DNA from: JOPF133 sp052144935
GTDB taxonomy: Bacteria > Acidobacteriota > Terriglobia > Bryobacterales > Bryobacteraceae
Assembly: GCA_052144935.1 (NCBI GenBank)
Contig: JBKQPR010000214.1
Coordinates: forward strand, 1 to 64,000
Direction of reading: 5' to 3'
Length of the DNA stretch: 64,000 nt
Part shown: positions 52,203 to 61,484 of the stretch, piece after piece
Layout of the letters: each line of letters opens with the position of its first letter
How positions within the stretch are numbered: position 1 is the first letter of the stretch
Notes under the pieces: model-generated
The model's input: only the letters and a program-made list of their open reading frames with translations
The model's database searches: none
Told to the model about the DNA's origin: nothing
Position numbers and translations under genes: made by a program

Positions 52203-54449
52203 TCACTGACCGGATTCGCCCGGAGGTGGGGTGAACCTTTTGCCAGGGAGTACCGCGGCTCGGGGCGCCGCAGCCGTTTCCGGAGATTGCCTGAGCCCTT
52301 GAAACGCCGACCCGGCCGCGGGGGCGGCGTGGGGCATCCGATCATGTTGCACCGGCATGGTCTTGACCCAAGAGTTCAACTGCGTGGCCAGCGTCCGGGC
52401 GGTGGGGTTGAGCGAGCCGAGCGAGCCAAACAGGTTATGGTTTTCGTGGGGGTCCTGCTGCAGTTCGTAGACTTCCGATTTTCCGTTGTCGGAATAAATG
52501 TACTTGCTGGGCCAGGAAACCACGGCGCGCATCACGCAGCCGCCGGGGCATTCGGGCAGGTGCGTCACGGGGCAGGGGAAGGACTCGCTGAACAGGTGGC
52601 GAGGTGCGGAGGCCGCCGGGTCCAGCAGGTCCAGGCCCTGAAGACCACGGCCCTGAAGACCACGGGGAGGCTCCACGCCGGCGCTTTTCATCACCGTGGG
52701 GAAGATGTCGATCAGACTGACCGGCGTATTCACCACCCCGGTAGGGGCGTTATGGGGATACTTCACGATCAGCCCCACGTGCAGCAGGTTGGCGTAGAGG
52801 GAATTGCCGTGCAGGAAGAGGCGTCTTTCGCCAAGGGCTTCGCCATGGTCGGCGGTCACCACGATCATGGTGTTGTCGTATAGGTTTTCGCGCTTGAGCC
52901 AATCCACCAACTGGCCGATTTGGGAGTCGATGTAGGCGATCCCGCCATCGTATTGGGACACCGCGTGACTGGTATAAAGCGGGGGTAATGTCTCTCTCAG
53001 GTCGCCTACCCGCTGCTGGACTGCCATGAGGTCGGCCTGCGTGGCGCCGGGGACCTTGCCGGGAAACAGGTGGTCGAAAGGGTGAGGTGGAATATAGGGG
53101 AAGTGCGCGTCCATGTAGTTGAAGAACGCGAAGAAGGGGGCCTGGGCCAGGTTGGGCTGGCGCAGCATGGTGAAGAACTCGCGGTTGATGGCATCGCCGC
53201 GGCTGTAGAGGCGGTCGAACTGGGCGGTATCGGCAAACAGGCTTATTACACGGCGCATTCCATTGCGCAGCATGTACCAGGATTCGGTCGCCAGGATGGG
53301 AACGGGTCGGGGAATACGGAACTGTTGGAAGCCGCGCTGGAGACCGAAATCGGCGCGTAGGAAGAGGTTGGCGCCCGTCCCCATGGTATGGTAGCCATTT
53401 CGAGCCAGCACTTCGGCAATGGTGGGAACAGGTCCGACCGGGCGGCCGTAGCTGGCTTCGGGAGGCTGGCAGTAAGCGCCGTGCCAGCTTGCGTACAAGC
53501 CGGTGAATATGGAGGCGTGGCTGGTGAGGCTGGCATCGGCAGTCGATAATGCCTGCGGGTACACGGTGGCGTCCGCCGCCAGTTTCTTGAGATTAGGAGT
53601 CGTGTTGCGGTTGTAACCGTAAGCCGAGACATGATCGGCTCTCACGGTATCCATGACAATCAGGATCACGTTGGGATGCGCGGAGGCTCCGGCGATCCTG
53701 ACATCCGGCGTCACCGGAGAGGACGGCTCAACGCCGAGCGCGAAAGAGGCCCCCATGAGGACCGCGGCGAAACCGGCCGCCGCCCAATTGGGCGCGAAGA
53801 TCCGGCTGGGGTTCCAGGACTGCCGCCAGCGCCGGCCCAGCCACACGGCGGCGCCAGCCGCAATCGCCTGGATCCCGGCCAGGATGTAGTACCAGGGCCG
53901 AATCGGGATCCCCAGTTGTTGCGCGACCCCCATGAACTGCAGCGCGGCCGCCTGTCCGGCGTTCAGGAAGAGTCCCGCCACCACCCAGGGATTGGTCAGC
54001 AGACCGAAGCGGGTGGACCAAACCTGCGAACGGATCGATAGCAGCAGCGCGGCAATCAGCGCCAGCGGGAGGAAGATCAGTTTCCACCATACCGCCGGGG
54101 CCGCCGGCTGGGTGGCCAGGTGGATGGCGATCGCCAAAGTAAGGCTGAGGGCGGCGGCGTGTTCCATCACCAAAGGGGTGGGGCGGCCGCTCAACCTTTG
54201 GGCGTTCCTGAAGAGGAAAAGAATGAGGCCCGCCAAGGCGCCCAACGCAATGCCGGCGGCCATGTAGGCCAAAACCAACTGGCCCGCCATCTCCCAATGC
54301 CAGGCGGTGAAACGGGCGTATGGACGCCCCAGCCGGAACACAACCGAAGATGCCAGAAACTCGATTAAGGCATAAGCGGACCAAGCCGCCAGTCCCTGAG
54401 TTACACCTAATGTAAGATACCGTGCGATTCCCTCGGGACTGTGCCTCAT
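52203..54449 (-). CDS. membrane-anchored sulfatase-family enzyme
   Basis: 748 aa. About six membrane helices (1-235), then a sulfatase domain: NVILIVMDTVRADHVSAYGY (metal Asp), STADASLTSHASIFTGLYAS with Ser/Thr at the nucleophile place instead of Cys-x-Pro-x-Arg, FFNYMDAHFPYIPP, and TMIVVTADHGEALGERRLF. Without the Cys it is more likely a phosphotransferase or phosphatase-type relative than a formylglycine sulfatase. The C-terminal 60 residues are Pro/Ala-rich. A decayed homologue of its first residues lies at 55411-55570. Confidence 0.83.
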   Translation of the reverse strand: MRHSPEGIARYLTLGVTQGLAAWSAYALIEFLASSVVFRLGRPYARFTAWHWEMAGQLVLAYMAAGIALGALAGLILFLFRNAQRLSGRPTPLVMEHAAALSLTLAIAIHLATQPAAPAVWWKLIFLPLALIAALLLSIRSQVWSTRFGLLTNPWVVAGLFLNAGQAAALQFMGVAQQLGIPIRPWYYILAGIQAIAAGAAVWLGRRWRQSWNPSRIFAPNWAAAGFAAVLMGASFALGVEPSSPVTPDVRIAGASAHPNVILIVMDTVRADHVSAYGYNRNTTPNLKKLAADATVYPQALSTADASLTSHASIFTGLYASWHGAYCQPPEASYGRPVGPVPTIAEVLARNGYHTMGTGANLFLRADFGLQRGFQQFRIPRPVPILATESWYMLRNGMRRVISLFADTAQFDRLYSRGDAINREFFTMLRQPNLAQAPFFAFFNYMDAHFPYIPPHPFDHLFPGKVPGATQADLMAVQQRVGDLRETLPPLYTSHAVSQYDGGIAYIDSQIGQLVDWLKRENLYDNTMIVVTADHGEALGERRLFLHGNSLYANLLHVGLIVKYPHNAPTGVVNTPVSLIDIFPTVMKSAGVEPPRGLQGRGLQGLDLLDPAASAPRHLFSESFPCPVTHLPECPGGCVMRAVVSWPSKYIYSDNGKSEVYELQQDPHENHNLFGSLGSLNPTARTLATQLNSWVKTMPVQHDRMPHAAPAAGSAFQGLRQSPETAAAPRAAVLPGKRFTPPPGESGQ

Positions 54450-54521
54450 TGGTGTCCTTTCAACGCGATCGAAAGGGGCCCCTATTTGTCAAGACCACGC
54501 GCCCGCAGTCTGTGAGTTCAC

Positions 54522-55352
54522 TCATCCGGCCGCATCCTGCCGCTCGCCCGCCTTGGCTGGCAAGTTTATGGCGTTATAGTAGTTCTGCGGTCCGATTTTG
54601 GGATCGCACAAGTAGTGCATTTCGTCTCCCTTCTGCCTGGATGTGACAGTGTAACCGGCCGAGTCAAGGAATTCCCGCACTTCGGCCTCCGATACTCCGA
54701 GAAGCGGGTGTACCTCCAAATGCACTACGGGCCGGTGCCTGCGCAGAGTTTCGGCAGCTCCACGCAGCACCTGCATCTCGGCTCCCTCGCAATCGATCTT
54801 GATCAAATCCGGAGCCGGCAGGTCCAGATCGTCCAGGCGATACGCTTGCACCTGGATCTTTCGAAAGCCCTGTGCGTGCTGAGCGTTCGTCAGGAGCGTT
54901 CCAGTCTGCGAAATTCCGTTATCCAGAAAGTCGAGAACCGTAGATCGATCGGAGAGCGCCACATTCCTGGTCGAGACATTGGTTCTGCCATTCAAAGCCA
55001 CATTGTCGACCAGGCGTGCGTAATTCTGTGGCGCGGGTTCAAAGGATACCACCCGATCGGCTACGGCGGAGTAAAACAGTGTGTGTAGCCCCAGGTGTGC
55101 TCCGATGTCGAAGACACAGCGGAGGCGGCTCGCCGAGACGAGCTCGAGCAAGCGATGCTCCCTCTCATCGGCCACCAGGAAAAGGTCGTCCGATGCGGTG
55201 GCGTACATCCGGAAACGGACGCTTCCGATCCTCACACTGCGCGTGTCGGACACCCAGCCGAGAACATTGCTTTTGGCAAGCCGCCAAAAACTCCCCAGTT
55301 CGCCGGAACCCGCAAGGCGCGATGCGGTCTTGATTTTCGAAACGATACTCAT
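54522..55352 (-). CDS. FkbM-family methyltransferase
   Basis: 276 aa. VFDIGAHLGLHTLFYSAVAD (motif I), VVSFEPAPQNYARLVDNVAL, and LDDLDLPAPDLIKIDCEGAE, the FkbM hallmark IKxDxEGxE, followed by LRRHRPVVHLEVHP. It methylates a hydroxyl, usually on a sugar. It lies just upstream (same strand) of the sulfatase-family gene, 72 bp apart. Confidence 0.9.
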   Translation of the reverse strand: MSIVSKIKTASRLAGSGELGSFWRLAKSNVLGWVSDTRSVRIGSVRFRMYATASDDLFLVADEREHRLLELVSASRLRCVFDIGAHLGLHTLFYSAVADRVVSFEPAPQNYARLVDNVALNGRTNVSTRNVALSDRSTVLDFLDNGISQTGTLLTNAQHAQGFRKIQVQAYRLDDLDLPAPDLIKIDCEGAEMQVLRGAAETLRRHRPVVHLEVHPLLGVSEAEVREFLDSAGYTVTSRQKGDEMHYLCDPKIGPQNYYNAINLPAKAGERQDAAG

Positions 55353-55410
55353 GACCCGTTTCCAACCAAACGGCCTGCTTGCGAACTTCCGGCCACGGCC
55401 TGCCGGTGTT

Positions 55411-55570
55411 TCAACCGAGGGTCGTGGCGCCTGAACCGGTCAGGTTTGGCGCAGTGGCTTGGGCTTCCGTACCGCGGCCGGCGACCACGCAGATCGAGGC
55501 CCAACCCGCCAAACCCCACATTACTCCTAATATTAAGATAGCGCGCTATTCCTTTGGGATTATTTTCCAT
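55411..55570 (-). pseudogene. 5' remnant of a second sulfatase-family gene
   Basis: MENNPKGIARYLNI matches the start MRHSPEGIARYLTL of the gene at 52203-54449. After a one-base shift the next block LGVMWGLAGWASICVVAGRG continues the similarity (LGVTQGLAAWSAY) until a stop. The rest of the gene is missing. Confidence 0.65.
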
Positions 55571-55830
55571 TTCATTGGCGCCTTTTTTTCATGATTAACC
55601 GGCCTGAGGGGCTTCTCCGGGGGGGATCGAGAAACCCGCCACCGCGGTATTATGACAAGGAAATTTCCCCGAATTCGTAGAATTCGTACCAAAGTTACCG
55701 TCGTCGACAACACTCCGTGGGCCGTTGCGTCTCGAATCTTCCCTGCGAAATCCTATGCCTGTGCGATCGACGGCGCAGGGCCAGCCAATAGCCGGGCACA
55801 ATTATGACAAAACCCCAGAATAGCCCCGGC
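55571..55830. other. non-coding part of decayed region
   Basis: About 260 bp between two gene remnants. No domain, repeat or RNA recognised. Confidence 0.35.
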
Positions 55831-56181
55831 TGTAGCGCGGGCCGGGATCGTCTCACAGCCAACCGCTCCGGGAACCAACTATGTCCTGGTGATCTTCGAT
55901 AGCTGCCGGTACGACACGCTGGTGAAGACGCGGCCCAAGACCATCCGCAAGCTGGGAAAACTGGAGCGCCGTTTTTCCTACGCTTCCTGGACGGCCCTTC
56001 GCACTACAACCTGCTGATGGGCCTGCTGCCGCACGCGACTCCGCGCCACGTATCTGCGTCGGAATACTACAAAAAGGATTTCCTAAAATATTCCGAGCGG
56101 CTGGGGGTCGAGGGAATCGAATTCAAATCGCTCATTCCCAAGCTGTATTTCCCGGCTTTTCTTAAGGAAAGCCTGGGTTAG
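55831..56181 (+). pseudogene. sulfatase-like fragment, frameshifted
   Basis: NYVLVIFDSCRYDTLVKTRP begins like the metal-binding first strand of a sulfatase-fold enzyme. After FSYASWT a one- or two-base shift leads into PSHYNLLMGLLPHATP, the usual nucleophile region with Ser/His, and runs to KESLG and a TAG at 56181. Only the first third of such an enzyme is left. Opposite strand from the remnant at 55411-55570. Confidence 0.65.
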
Positions 56182-56194
56182 CGCACGCATGCCA

Positions 56195-56470
56195 TGGTTT
56201 CTCTTCCGGTTTGGCGGGCGTGGCCGTGGTGGCGCATCTTCTGCTGGGCTGGCGGATGCAGTCCGCCTGGGTGGCCGTGGTGGCGCTTTTCACGGGATCG
56301 GTTTCGGTGGTCTACACCATCCTGACGGAGATGGGCTGGCCAGCTCCCATATAAACAACCTGTTCAGCGCCATTGCGCTGGCCGCCATCCTGACGCCGTT
56401 CACCTCGCGCACCGCCAGGGGCGCCTGGATCGGCGCCAGCAGGCTTGCGTCGTCATGGACCACCAAAACG
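56195..56470 (+). pseudogene. membrane-protein remnant
   Basis: One frame reads GLAGVAVVAHLLLGWRMQSA then VALFTGSVSVVYTILTEMGW to a TAA; the next frame continues NNLFSAIALAAILTPFTSRT. Both are hydrophobic helices of a membrane protein broken by a shift. The source gene cannot be identified. Confidence 0.4.
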
Positions 56471-56501
56471 AGACCACCATTCCGGCTCCCTCTCGGGGTC
56501 C

Positions 56502-58472
56502 TCAGAACTCCACGTTGCCGCCCTTCCAGGCGATCACGGTCTTACCCGCCTCCGTGCGCAGCGCGATGGCGCCGGGCGCGGGGTCGCCGGAAAGGTCCAG
56601 CACCGCGGCCATCTGCGTGGGCAATGGGCCGCGATAGGCCACCCGCAGAACCGGCGCCGGCTCCTTCGCCCCCAACGCTCGCGAGCGCCAGCCTGGCAGG
56701 CTCTCGGCGGGCGCTGTGAAGGCCAGCCGCGCGGCGTCTTCGGCTGCGCCAAGATGCCAGAATTGTTCCAGTAAGTGCTCCCCCCCGGTGCCGTCGATCG
56801 TGCCGTCCACGGTATCGAGCACGATCACATAGCCGGGCTTCACAAACCGGATCCGCCGCCGGTGGGTGAAGCCGGCGTAAACGCAAGAGGCGTCCAGCCA
56901 GTCGGCTTCGGCGGAACTGGTCCATTCACGAATGGCCGTGGCCGGTTTTCCGTCCCAGCGGAAGGGCCCGGCCGGCAGCGCCTGGTCGCGCCCGTCAATG
57001 CGGACGGTGTTGTGGGCCGCCGAGCCGCGGTACCGGTTGCGCTCTGCTGGATCGGCCATGTAGGTGTAAGTGCCGGGATCGATCAGCACCTCGCGTGGGC
57101 CGATGCGCGCCACCAGGCTGAGCGAATCCGAATGGCTGTGGCCGGCCGATCCTTCTCCAAACGGCCCGGCCTTTACGACGATCTGCCGGTCGCCCGAGAG
57201 CATCACGGCCACGCCGGCGTCCGCAAACAGCCGCGATGATTGTGGGGCAGGCGATTCGCCTGCCAACGTTCCCACCCACCAGGCGGCCTGGCAAGCGGCT
57301 TGGTACGCGCCATCCTCCGGGCCCAGAGGGCGCCCCCCCGCCCACTCCGACCGGCCGAACAGCGCCGCGCAGGTGGCCAGCGTGGCGCGCCCAAACTGCG
57401 TCCGCTCCCCGTAAGGATGAAAGACCCGCCCGCCATCGTCATCGCCCAGATACGGCAATATCCCCGAAGGTCCCAGCAAGGCCTGCAGGTATTCCGCCAT
57501 CGCTTGCAACCGCGCGTCGTACACTGCGTTGTGCCCCTCGGGCGTCTGGGCCAGCGCGCGATGCAGCAGGAAGAAATCGAGCGCGTAGACGTGATAGTAA
57601 GCCGATTGCTCGAAATGGCTGCCATCCGGCCGCACCTGCCGCTCGATCTGCTCGCGCACAATCCGTCCGCCGCTGGCCGTCCAGTGGCTGGCGCGAGGCC
57701 AGGCGGGAAACAGCGCGCCCAGAGCGTGCAAGGCCACCGCTTCGCCCAGCAAATGGGTGTTCGGAGAGAAGTAGACGGAAAGATTCCGCTCCAGAAAGCA
57801 GCCGTGGCGGTATAGTTCCGTCTGGAAGCGGCGCGCCAGCGGTTGCGGCATGAAGTCTCCGGCCAGCAGCCACAGCCACGTCCACGAGAGCGCGCGGAAG
57901 CCCACTTCCAAAGCGCTGGCCCAGTTGATGCCGCGCAGGAACGGGTTCGCATCCAGCCAGGATTCCAGTTGGCGGAAGGCCTCCTCCAGAAACGCGCGCT
58001 CGCCGGTGAAGCGGAAGGCCTGCGCCAGCAGCACAAGCTGTTGATGCCGGTTCAGCTCCCAAATCAGCTTGTGATCGCCCACGCGCGCGAAGTCCAGATA
58101 CGGGGAGCGGCGGAAATAAGGCGTTCCGGAGGAAATGCCGTGCACATAATCGCGGCGCCAGTCGATTTGGTCCCCCGTTTCAATCTCGATCCCCAGCAGC
58201 GGGAAGCGGTGGCGCAGCATACCGCGGGCCAGCGCTTCCACTTCACGGGCAAAGGTGGTGCCCCGCAGACGGGCCGCGGTTTCCACGGGATCGGGGAACG
58301 TGGCGCAGGCACTCATGCCGACGCCTGGCTTCGCGAACTGGTGTCGAGACGAGTCTCGACACGGCAGGCTGAGAGCCTGCGCCACATCGCCTAACGCGGG
58401 AGGATGGGCCAGCATGGCCAGGTTGGCGGCCTCTTGGCGGATGCGGAACCAGATTTCGCGGCGGCTACGCAC
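56502..58472 (-). CDS. heparinase II/III-family polysaccharide lyase
   Basis: 656 aa from GTG 58472. The all-helical N-terminal part includes YFRRSPYLDFARVGDHKLIW and ELNRHQQLVLLAQAF; ERNLSVYFSPNTHLLGEAVA is the catalytic region. The C-terminal beta-domain has GSAGHSHSDSLSLVARIG. It probably cuts uronic-acid glycans or trims the polysaccharide made here; no signal peptide is seen. Two hairpin elements sit within the gene (58341-58380 and 57246-57264). It overlaps the flippase gene by 8 bp. Confidence 0.87.
   Translation of the reverse strand: MRSRREIWFRIRQEAANLAMLAHPPALGDVAQALSLPCRDSSRHQFAKPGVGMSACATFPDPVETAARLRGTTFAREVEALARGMLRHRFPLLGIEIETGDQIDWRRDYVHGISSGTPYFRRSPYLDFARVGDHKLIWELNRHQQLVLLAQAFRFTGERAFLEEAFRQLESWLDANPFLRGINWASALEVGFRALSWTWLWLLAGDFMPQPLARRFQTELYRHGCFLERNLSVYFSPNTHLLGEAVALHALGALFPAWPRASHWTASGGRIVREQIERQVRPDGSHFEQSAYYHVYALDFFLLHRALAQTPEGHNAVYDARLQAMAEYLQALLGPSGILPYLGDDDGGRVFHPYGERTQFGRATLATCAALFGRSEWAGGRPLGPEDGAYQAACQAAWWVGTLAGESPAPQSSRLFADAGVAVMLSGDRQIVVKAGPFGEGSAGHSHSDSLSLVARIGPREVLIDPGTYTYMADPAERNRYRGSAAHNTVRIDGRDQALPAGPFRWDGKPATAIREWTSSAEADWLDASCVYAGFTHRRRIRFVKPGYVIVLDTVDGTIDGTGGEHLLEQFWHLGAAEDAARLAFTAPAESLPGWRSRALGAKEPAPVLRVAYRGPLPTQMAAVLDLSGDPAPGAIALRTEAGKTVIAWKGGNVEF
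57246..57264. repeat. hairpin GGCAGGCGA-T-TCGCCTGCC inside the lyase gene
   Basis: Perfect 9-bp stem with a one-base centre; it encodes a linker (LAGESPAPQ) between conserved blocks. Similar in type to the hairpins at 58341-58380. Confidence 0.65.
58341..58380. repeat. paired hairpin element inside the lyase gene
   Basis: GTGTCGAGAC-GA-GTCTCGACAC (58341-58362, perfect 10-bp stem) directly followed by GCAGGCT-GAG-AGCCTGC (58364-58380, perfect 7-bp stem). A REP-like double hairpin that is read through in frame, adding about 18 residues near residue 40 of the lyase. Confidence 0.8.
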
Positions 58473-60042
58473 GGCTGAGATGGAAAAAGGGGCCGATCAC
58501 CGGAAGGCGCGAGAGCAGCACGCTGCGGTGGGACGGCGTCACGCAAATGAACAGGGCAAGCCCGCCATAAGCCAGGCTGGTCACACACCCAGCCGCGACT
58601 AATTGGGCCCATGTGTTGCCGGGAAGCCAGCTCGACCGCAGGGCCCAGGCCAGCGCCACTGCCGGCGCCCCGGCCACGAGCGGCCGCACATAAATCCGGC
58701 GCATATACGCAATGAAAGAATAGTTCAGCGCGCGGCAGACCAGCCAAGGCGTGTAGATGCCACGCACCGCGATCATCAAGGTGGCCGACACCCAGGCCGC
58801 TCCCAAAATGCCATAGCGTGGCACCACCCACACCAGCGCCGCCATGTACAGCACCGCCTCCACCACCAACCCGCGGGCGTAGCCGCCGTGGCGCCCCACG
58901 CCGTAGAGCAGCGAACTGGAGCTGAACTGGGCCGCCAGCACCAGCGAATAGGAGAGAAGAAAGATCGGCAGGAGCGGAGCGCTGGCAGCCGCCATCGCCG
59001 CATTATGCACCCAGCGGATCAACAGGGGATGCCCGTAGACCAGCAGGAACACCGCCAGCGGCATAAACAGCGTCAGCGAGTAGCGGTTGGCATAGACGCC
59101 CAGCGAGATGGTGGCTTCGCGTTTGGATTTGGCGGTGAGCTCGGCCGCGCTGGACCGCGTCACCATGCCGATGCGCGAGACGATGTCGGCAGCCTGCTGC
59201 AGCATCCGCGAAGGCAGACCGAAATAGCCTACCGCCGCCTCTCCCAGGTAGTGGCCCACCGTCAACGTGCCGCTCTGCGAGAGCGCCAGGGTGGAGCCGC
59301 TCGCCACGAAGGATTTCAGCCCATACCGCAGAATGTCGCCGAACATCGTCCGGTTGACATACTGAGGGCCCAGCCGCAGTTGCGGAAACACGCGCCGGAA
59401 ATTCATGAAATTCAACCCGTAACCCAGAAGCTGCGCGGCGATGTAGATTTCGGCCATCGGCAATAGTCCGTAACCGAGTTGGAGCACAATGAAATAACCC
59501 GCCGAGCGCAGCGCCACCTGCAGCACCATAACCCGGCTGGTCAGATCGAAGCGCTGAAAACCATCCAGCGCCGACAGAAACAGGTGCAGCATCATCTGCA
59601 GGCCCCAACTGAGGCCCGTGATCAGAATCAGGGTGCTGAACTCGTGCCGGTCGGCTTCCGCCACCTTGAAGAACCGCGCGGCGCGAATGGCCAGTATGGG
59701 CGCGGTCACCCAGATGGCCACGGCGATCATGCTGAAGTAGAACAACGCGGTGTTGATAACCTGGTTGATCTTTTCGTGGTCTTTCACGGCCAGAAAGCGG
59801 GCGCAAAAATTGGCGATGGCGGGTTGAAAACCGAGATCGAAAAACCAGAAGTAATCCAGGATGGAGAACACTTGCAGCCAGATCCCGTAGTGCTCCGGGC
59901 CCAGCTTGCGAATCACGATGGGGGTGATGACGAAGCCCGTGAAGAAGCTGGCCGCCACGCCGGTCCAGGACCACAGGACGTTGAGGATAAACCGTTCGCC
60001 GTGCGCGCGCACGGCCTGAGATGCGACGGAGGGTTGAGCCAT
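58465..60042 (-). CDS. MOP-superfamily polysaccharide flippase (Wzx-like)
   Basis: 525 aa, twelve to fourteen membrane helices. Start WSWTGVAASFFTGFVITPIV, then IRKLGPEHYGIWLQVFSIL, the usual first segment of Wzx/MATE-like exporters. It flips lipid-linked repeat units to the periplasm. It lies between a radical SAM gene and the lyase gene, all leftward, probably one operon. No Wzy-type polymerase is recognised in the window. Confidence 0.9.
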   Translation of the reverse strand: MAQPSVASQAVRAHGERFILNVLWSWTGVAASFFTGFVITPIVIRKLGPEHYGIWLQVFSILDYFWFFDLGFQPAIANFCARFLAVKDHEKINQVINTALFYFSMIAVAIWVTAPILAIRAARFFKVAEADRHEFSTLILITGLSWGLQMMLHLFLSALDGFQRFDLTSRVMVLQVALRSAGYFIVLQLGYGLLPMAEIYIAAQLLGYGLNFMNFRRVFPQLRLGPQYVNRTMFGDILRYGLKSFVASGSTLALSQSGTLTVGHYLGEAAVGYFGLPSRMLQQAADIVSRIGMVTRSSAAELTAKSKREATISLGVYANRYSLTLFMPLAVFLLVYGHPLLIRWVHNAAMAAASAPLLPIFLLSYSLVLAAQFSSSSLLYGVGRHGGYARGLVVEAVLYMAALVWVVPRYGILGAAWVSATLMIAVRGIYTPWLVCRALNYSFIAYMRRIYVRPLVAGAPAVALAWALRSSWLPGNTWAQLVAAGCVTSLAYGGLALFICVTPSHRSVLLSRLPVIGPFFHLSRA

Positions 60043-60081
60043 TCAGGTCCCGATCGGCGGTCGCTTGCTGGCGGAGATCCT

Positions 60082-61182
60082 TTACCTCCCAGCCAACTCA
60101 GTGAGGGACAGCATCTGTTTTTCGGCCGGTGTGCATCGTTGATGCAGACAGCAGCCTTCTTTCCACCATTGCGGGCGGTTCTCCCAGATCGTGCGAATCG
60201 GCGTGGCGCGGATATTGCCCACCGGCGGCATCCCGTAGCAGGTGAGCACGTCGCCATTCGGCTGTATCTGGATGGAGCTGAGGGCCGCGCAGACCGGCTT
60301 CGGTTCGTGCGCAGCATGGGACTGTATGGAGACGCGCGAGGCATCCGGGTTGCGGAAGTACGGAATCATGGCCTCCAGTTGGTGATAACCATTGCCCACC
60401 GGCAGCCCCTGGCGCTTCAACCCGATTAACTCGTTGACCGCTTCGACGGCCCGCTCGGTATGGCGCGGCCAGTTGTCGCTGTGATCGAACCAGCGCGGAT
60501 CTTCCGGCGTGTTGTAGTTCTGTTCGATGGCCTGGTAAAAAACATCCATCCGTTGGTGCCGGCTGGCGAAGCGCGCCACTCCCGCGACTTCTTCCAGATT
60601 GTGGGACATGACTACCGTCTTCAGCCGGATGAGAAATGTGAGGCGCTTCTCCTTCCGCAGTTTGAGCAGCGTCTGAATGGTGGTGTGAGTCTTTTCCCAG
60701 AATTTCTCGCGGCCCCGCACTTTGTCGTGCGTGGCGCTGGCGGCATCCACCGAAACCGTCACGCGCCACGGGTTGGCCAGCGCCACGCGCTCGATGCGCG
60801 ACTGGTCGTCCCAGTATCCGTGCGTCAGTATCTCCATCAACAATCCGGCGGAAGCGCCATGCGCCAGCGCGTCCGGTGTGTAAGGACGAAGCAATGCTTC
60901 GCCTCCGCTTAAGAAGACGTGCACGGGTCCCAACCAGGAGCGCAGATCGGATAAGACGCGCTTGTAATCGTCCAGAGTGGGGAGGTCTTCCTTGCCGCGA
61001 TTCTTCCAGATGTCGCAATGCACGCACTTGGCATTGCACAGGTTGGTCATCATGAACCCGATATCGGTCGGCCGGCAGTGGTCGTTCCAGCGCCCGCCGG
61101 CAAATGTCCGGAGCCGGTAATGAAGCGCCGTGTAAGCGTTCTTATACAGCTCTCGGGCCGAATTGGCAGCCCCGGGTTGCAT
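60082..61182 (-). CDS. radical SAM protein (SPASM-like C-terminus)
   Basis: 366 aa from ATG 61182 (TTG 61185 alternative). The cluster motif CNAKCVHC is C49-x3-C53-x2-C56; HVFLSGGEALL is the SAM-contact GGE strand. The C-terminal part has CAALSSIQIQPNGDVLTCYGM and CCLHQRC, Cys residues that could hold an auxiliary cluster. Substrate unknown: maybe peptide or sugar. First gene of the flippase-lyase operon, 40 bp from the flippase. Confidence 0.87.
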   Translation of the reverse strand: MQPGAANSARELYKNAYTALHYRLRTFAGGRWNDHCRPTDIGFMMTNLCNAKCVHCDIWKNRGKEDLPTLDDYKRVLSDLRSWLGPVHVFLSGGEALLRPYTPDALAHGASAGLLMEILTHGYWDDQSRIERVALANPWRVTVSVDAASATHDKVRGREKFWEKTHTTIQTLLKLRKEKRLTFLIRLKTVVMSHNLEEVAGVARFASRHQRMDVFYQAIEQNYNTPEDPRWFDHSDNWPRHTERAVEAVNELIGLKRQGLPVGNGYHQLEAMIPYFRNPDASRVSIQSHAAHEPKPVCAALSSIQIQPNGDVLTCYGMPPVGNIRATPIRTIWENRPQWWKEGCCLHQRCTPAEKQMLSLTELAGR

Positions 61183-61185
61183 CAA

Positions 61186-61484
61186 CGTCCTATCTCCCTC
61201 CGTATAGCGTAAATTACAGAAAACTCAAGTCTTCCAAGATTATCGTGAAATGCCGGGACATTGCAAGTTCAAGTACTGCTACGGTTAGTTCTCAGGGTGT
61301 GATCGGATACGCCGCCGCCGTGCAGCCGGAATGGAAAGTTGCCACTCCGCCGCCCGCGCCCGGGGTGGGCCGCGCCGGCGGAGGGTGGGTGCGCCGGGTG
61401 GCCGGGTGGGCTGGGTGGTATCCCAAAGATCGCGGAAGCCAAAGAGGCTATCATAGAAAGTCGTATCGCGCCTCGCTTTCCAAC
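61186..61484. other. divergent intergenic region with G-rich stretch
   Basis: About 300 bp between the leftward radical SAM operon and the rightward GNAT gene. 61355-61425 is a run of GGGTGGG-like G-tracts on the plus strand that could fold into a quadruplex. Otherwise featureless. Confidence 0.4.

Noticed and set aside
50684..52345. 553-codon minus-strand open frame
   Set aside because: Antisense of the methyltransferase gene, Arg/Gln/His-rich composition typical of shadows.
61104..61484. 127-residue N-terminal extension of the GNAT gene
   Set aside because: It starts inside the opposite-strand radical SAM gene and crosses a G-rich non-coding region; ATG 61485 precedes the conserved start.
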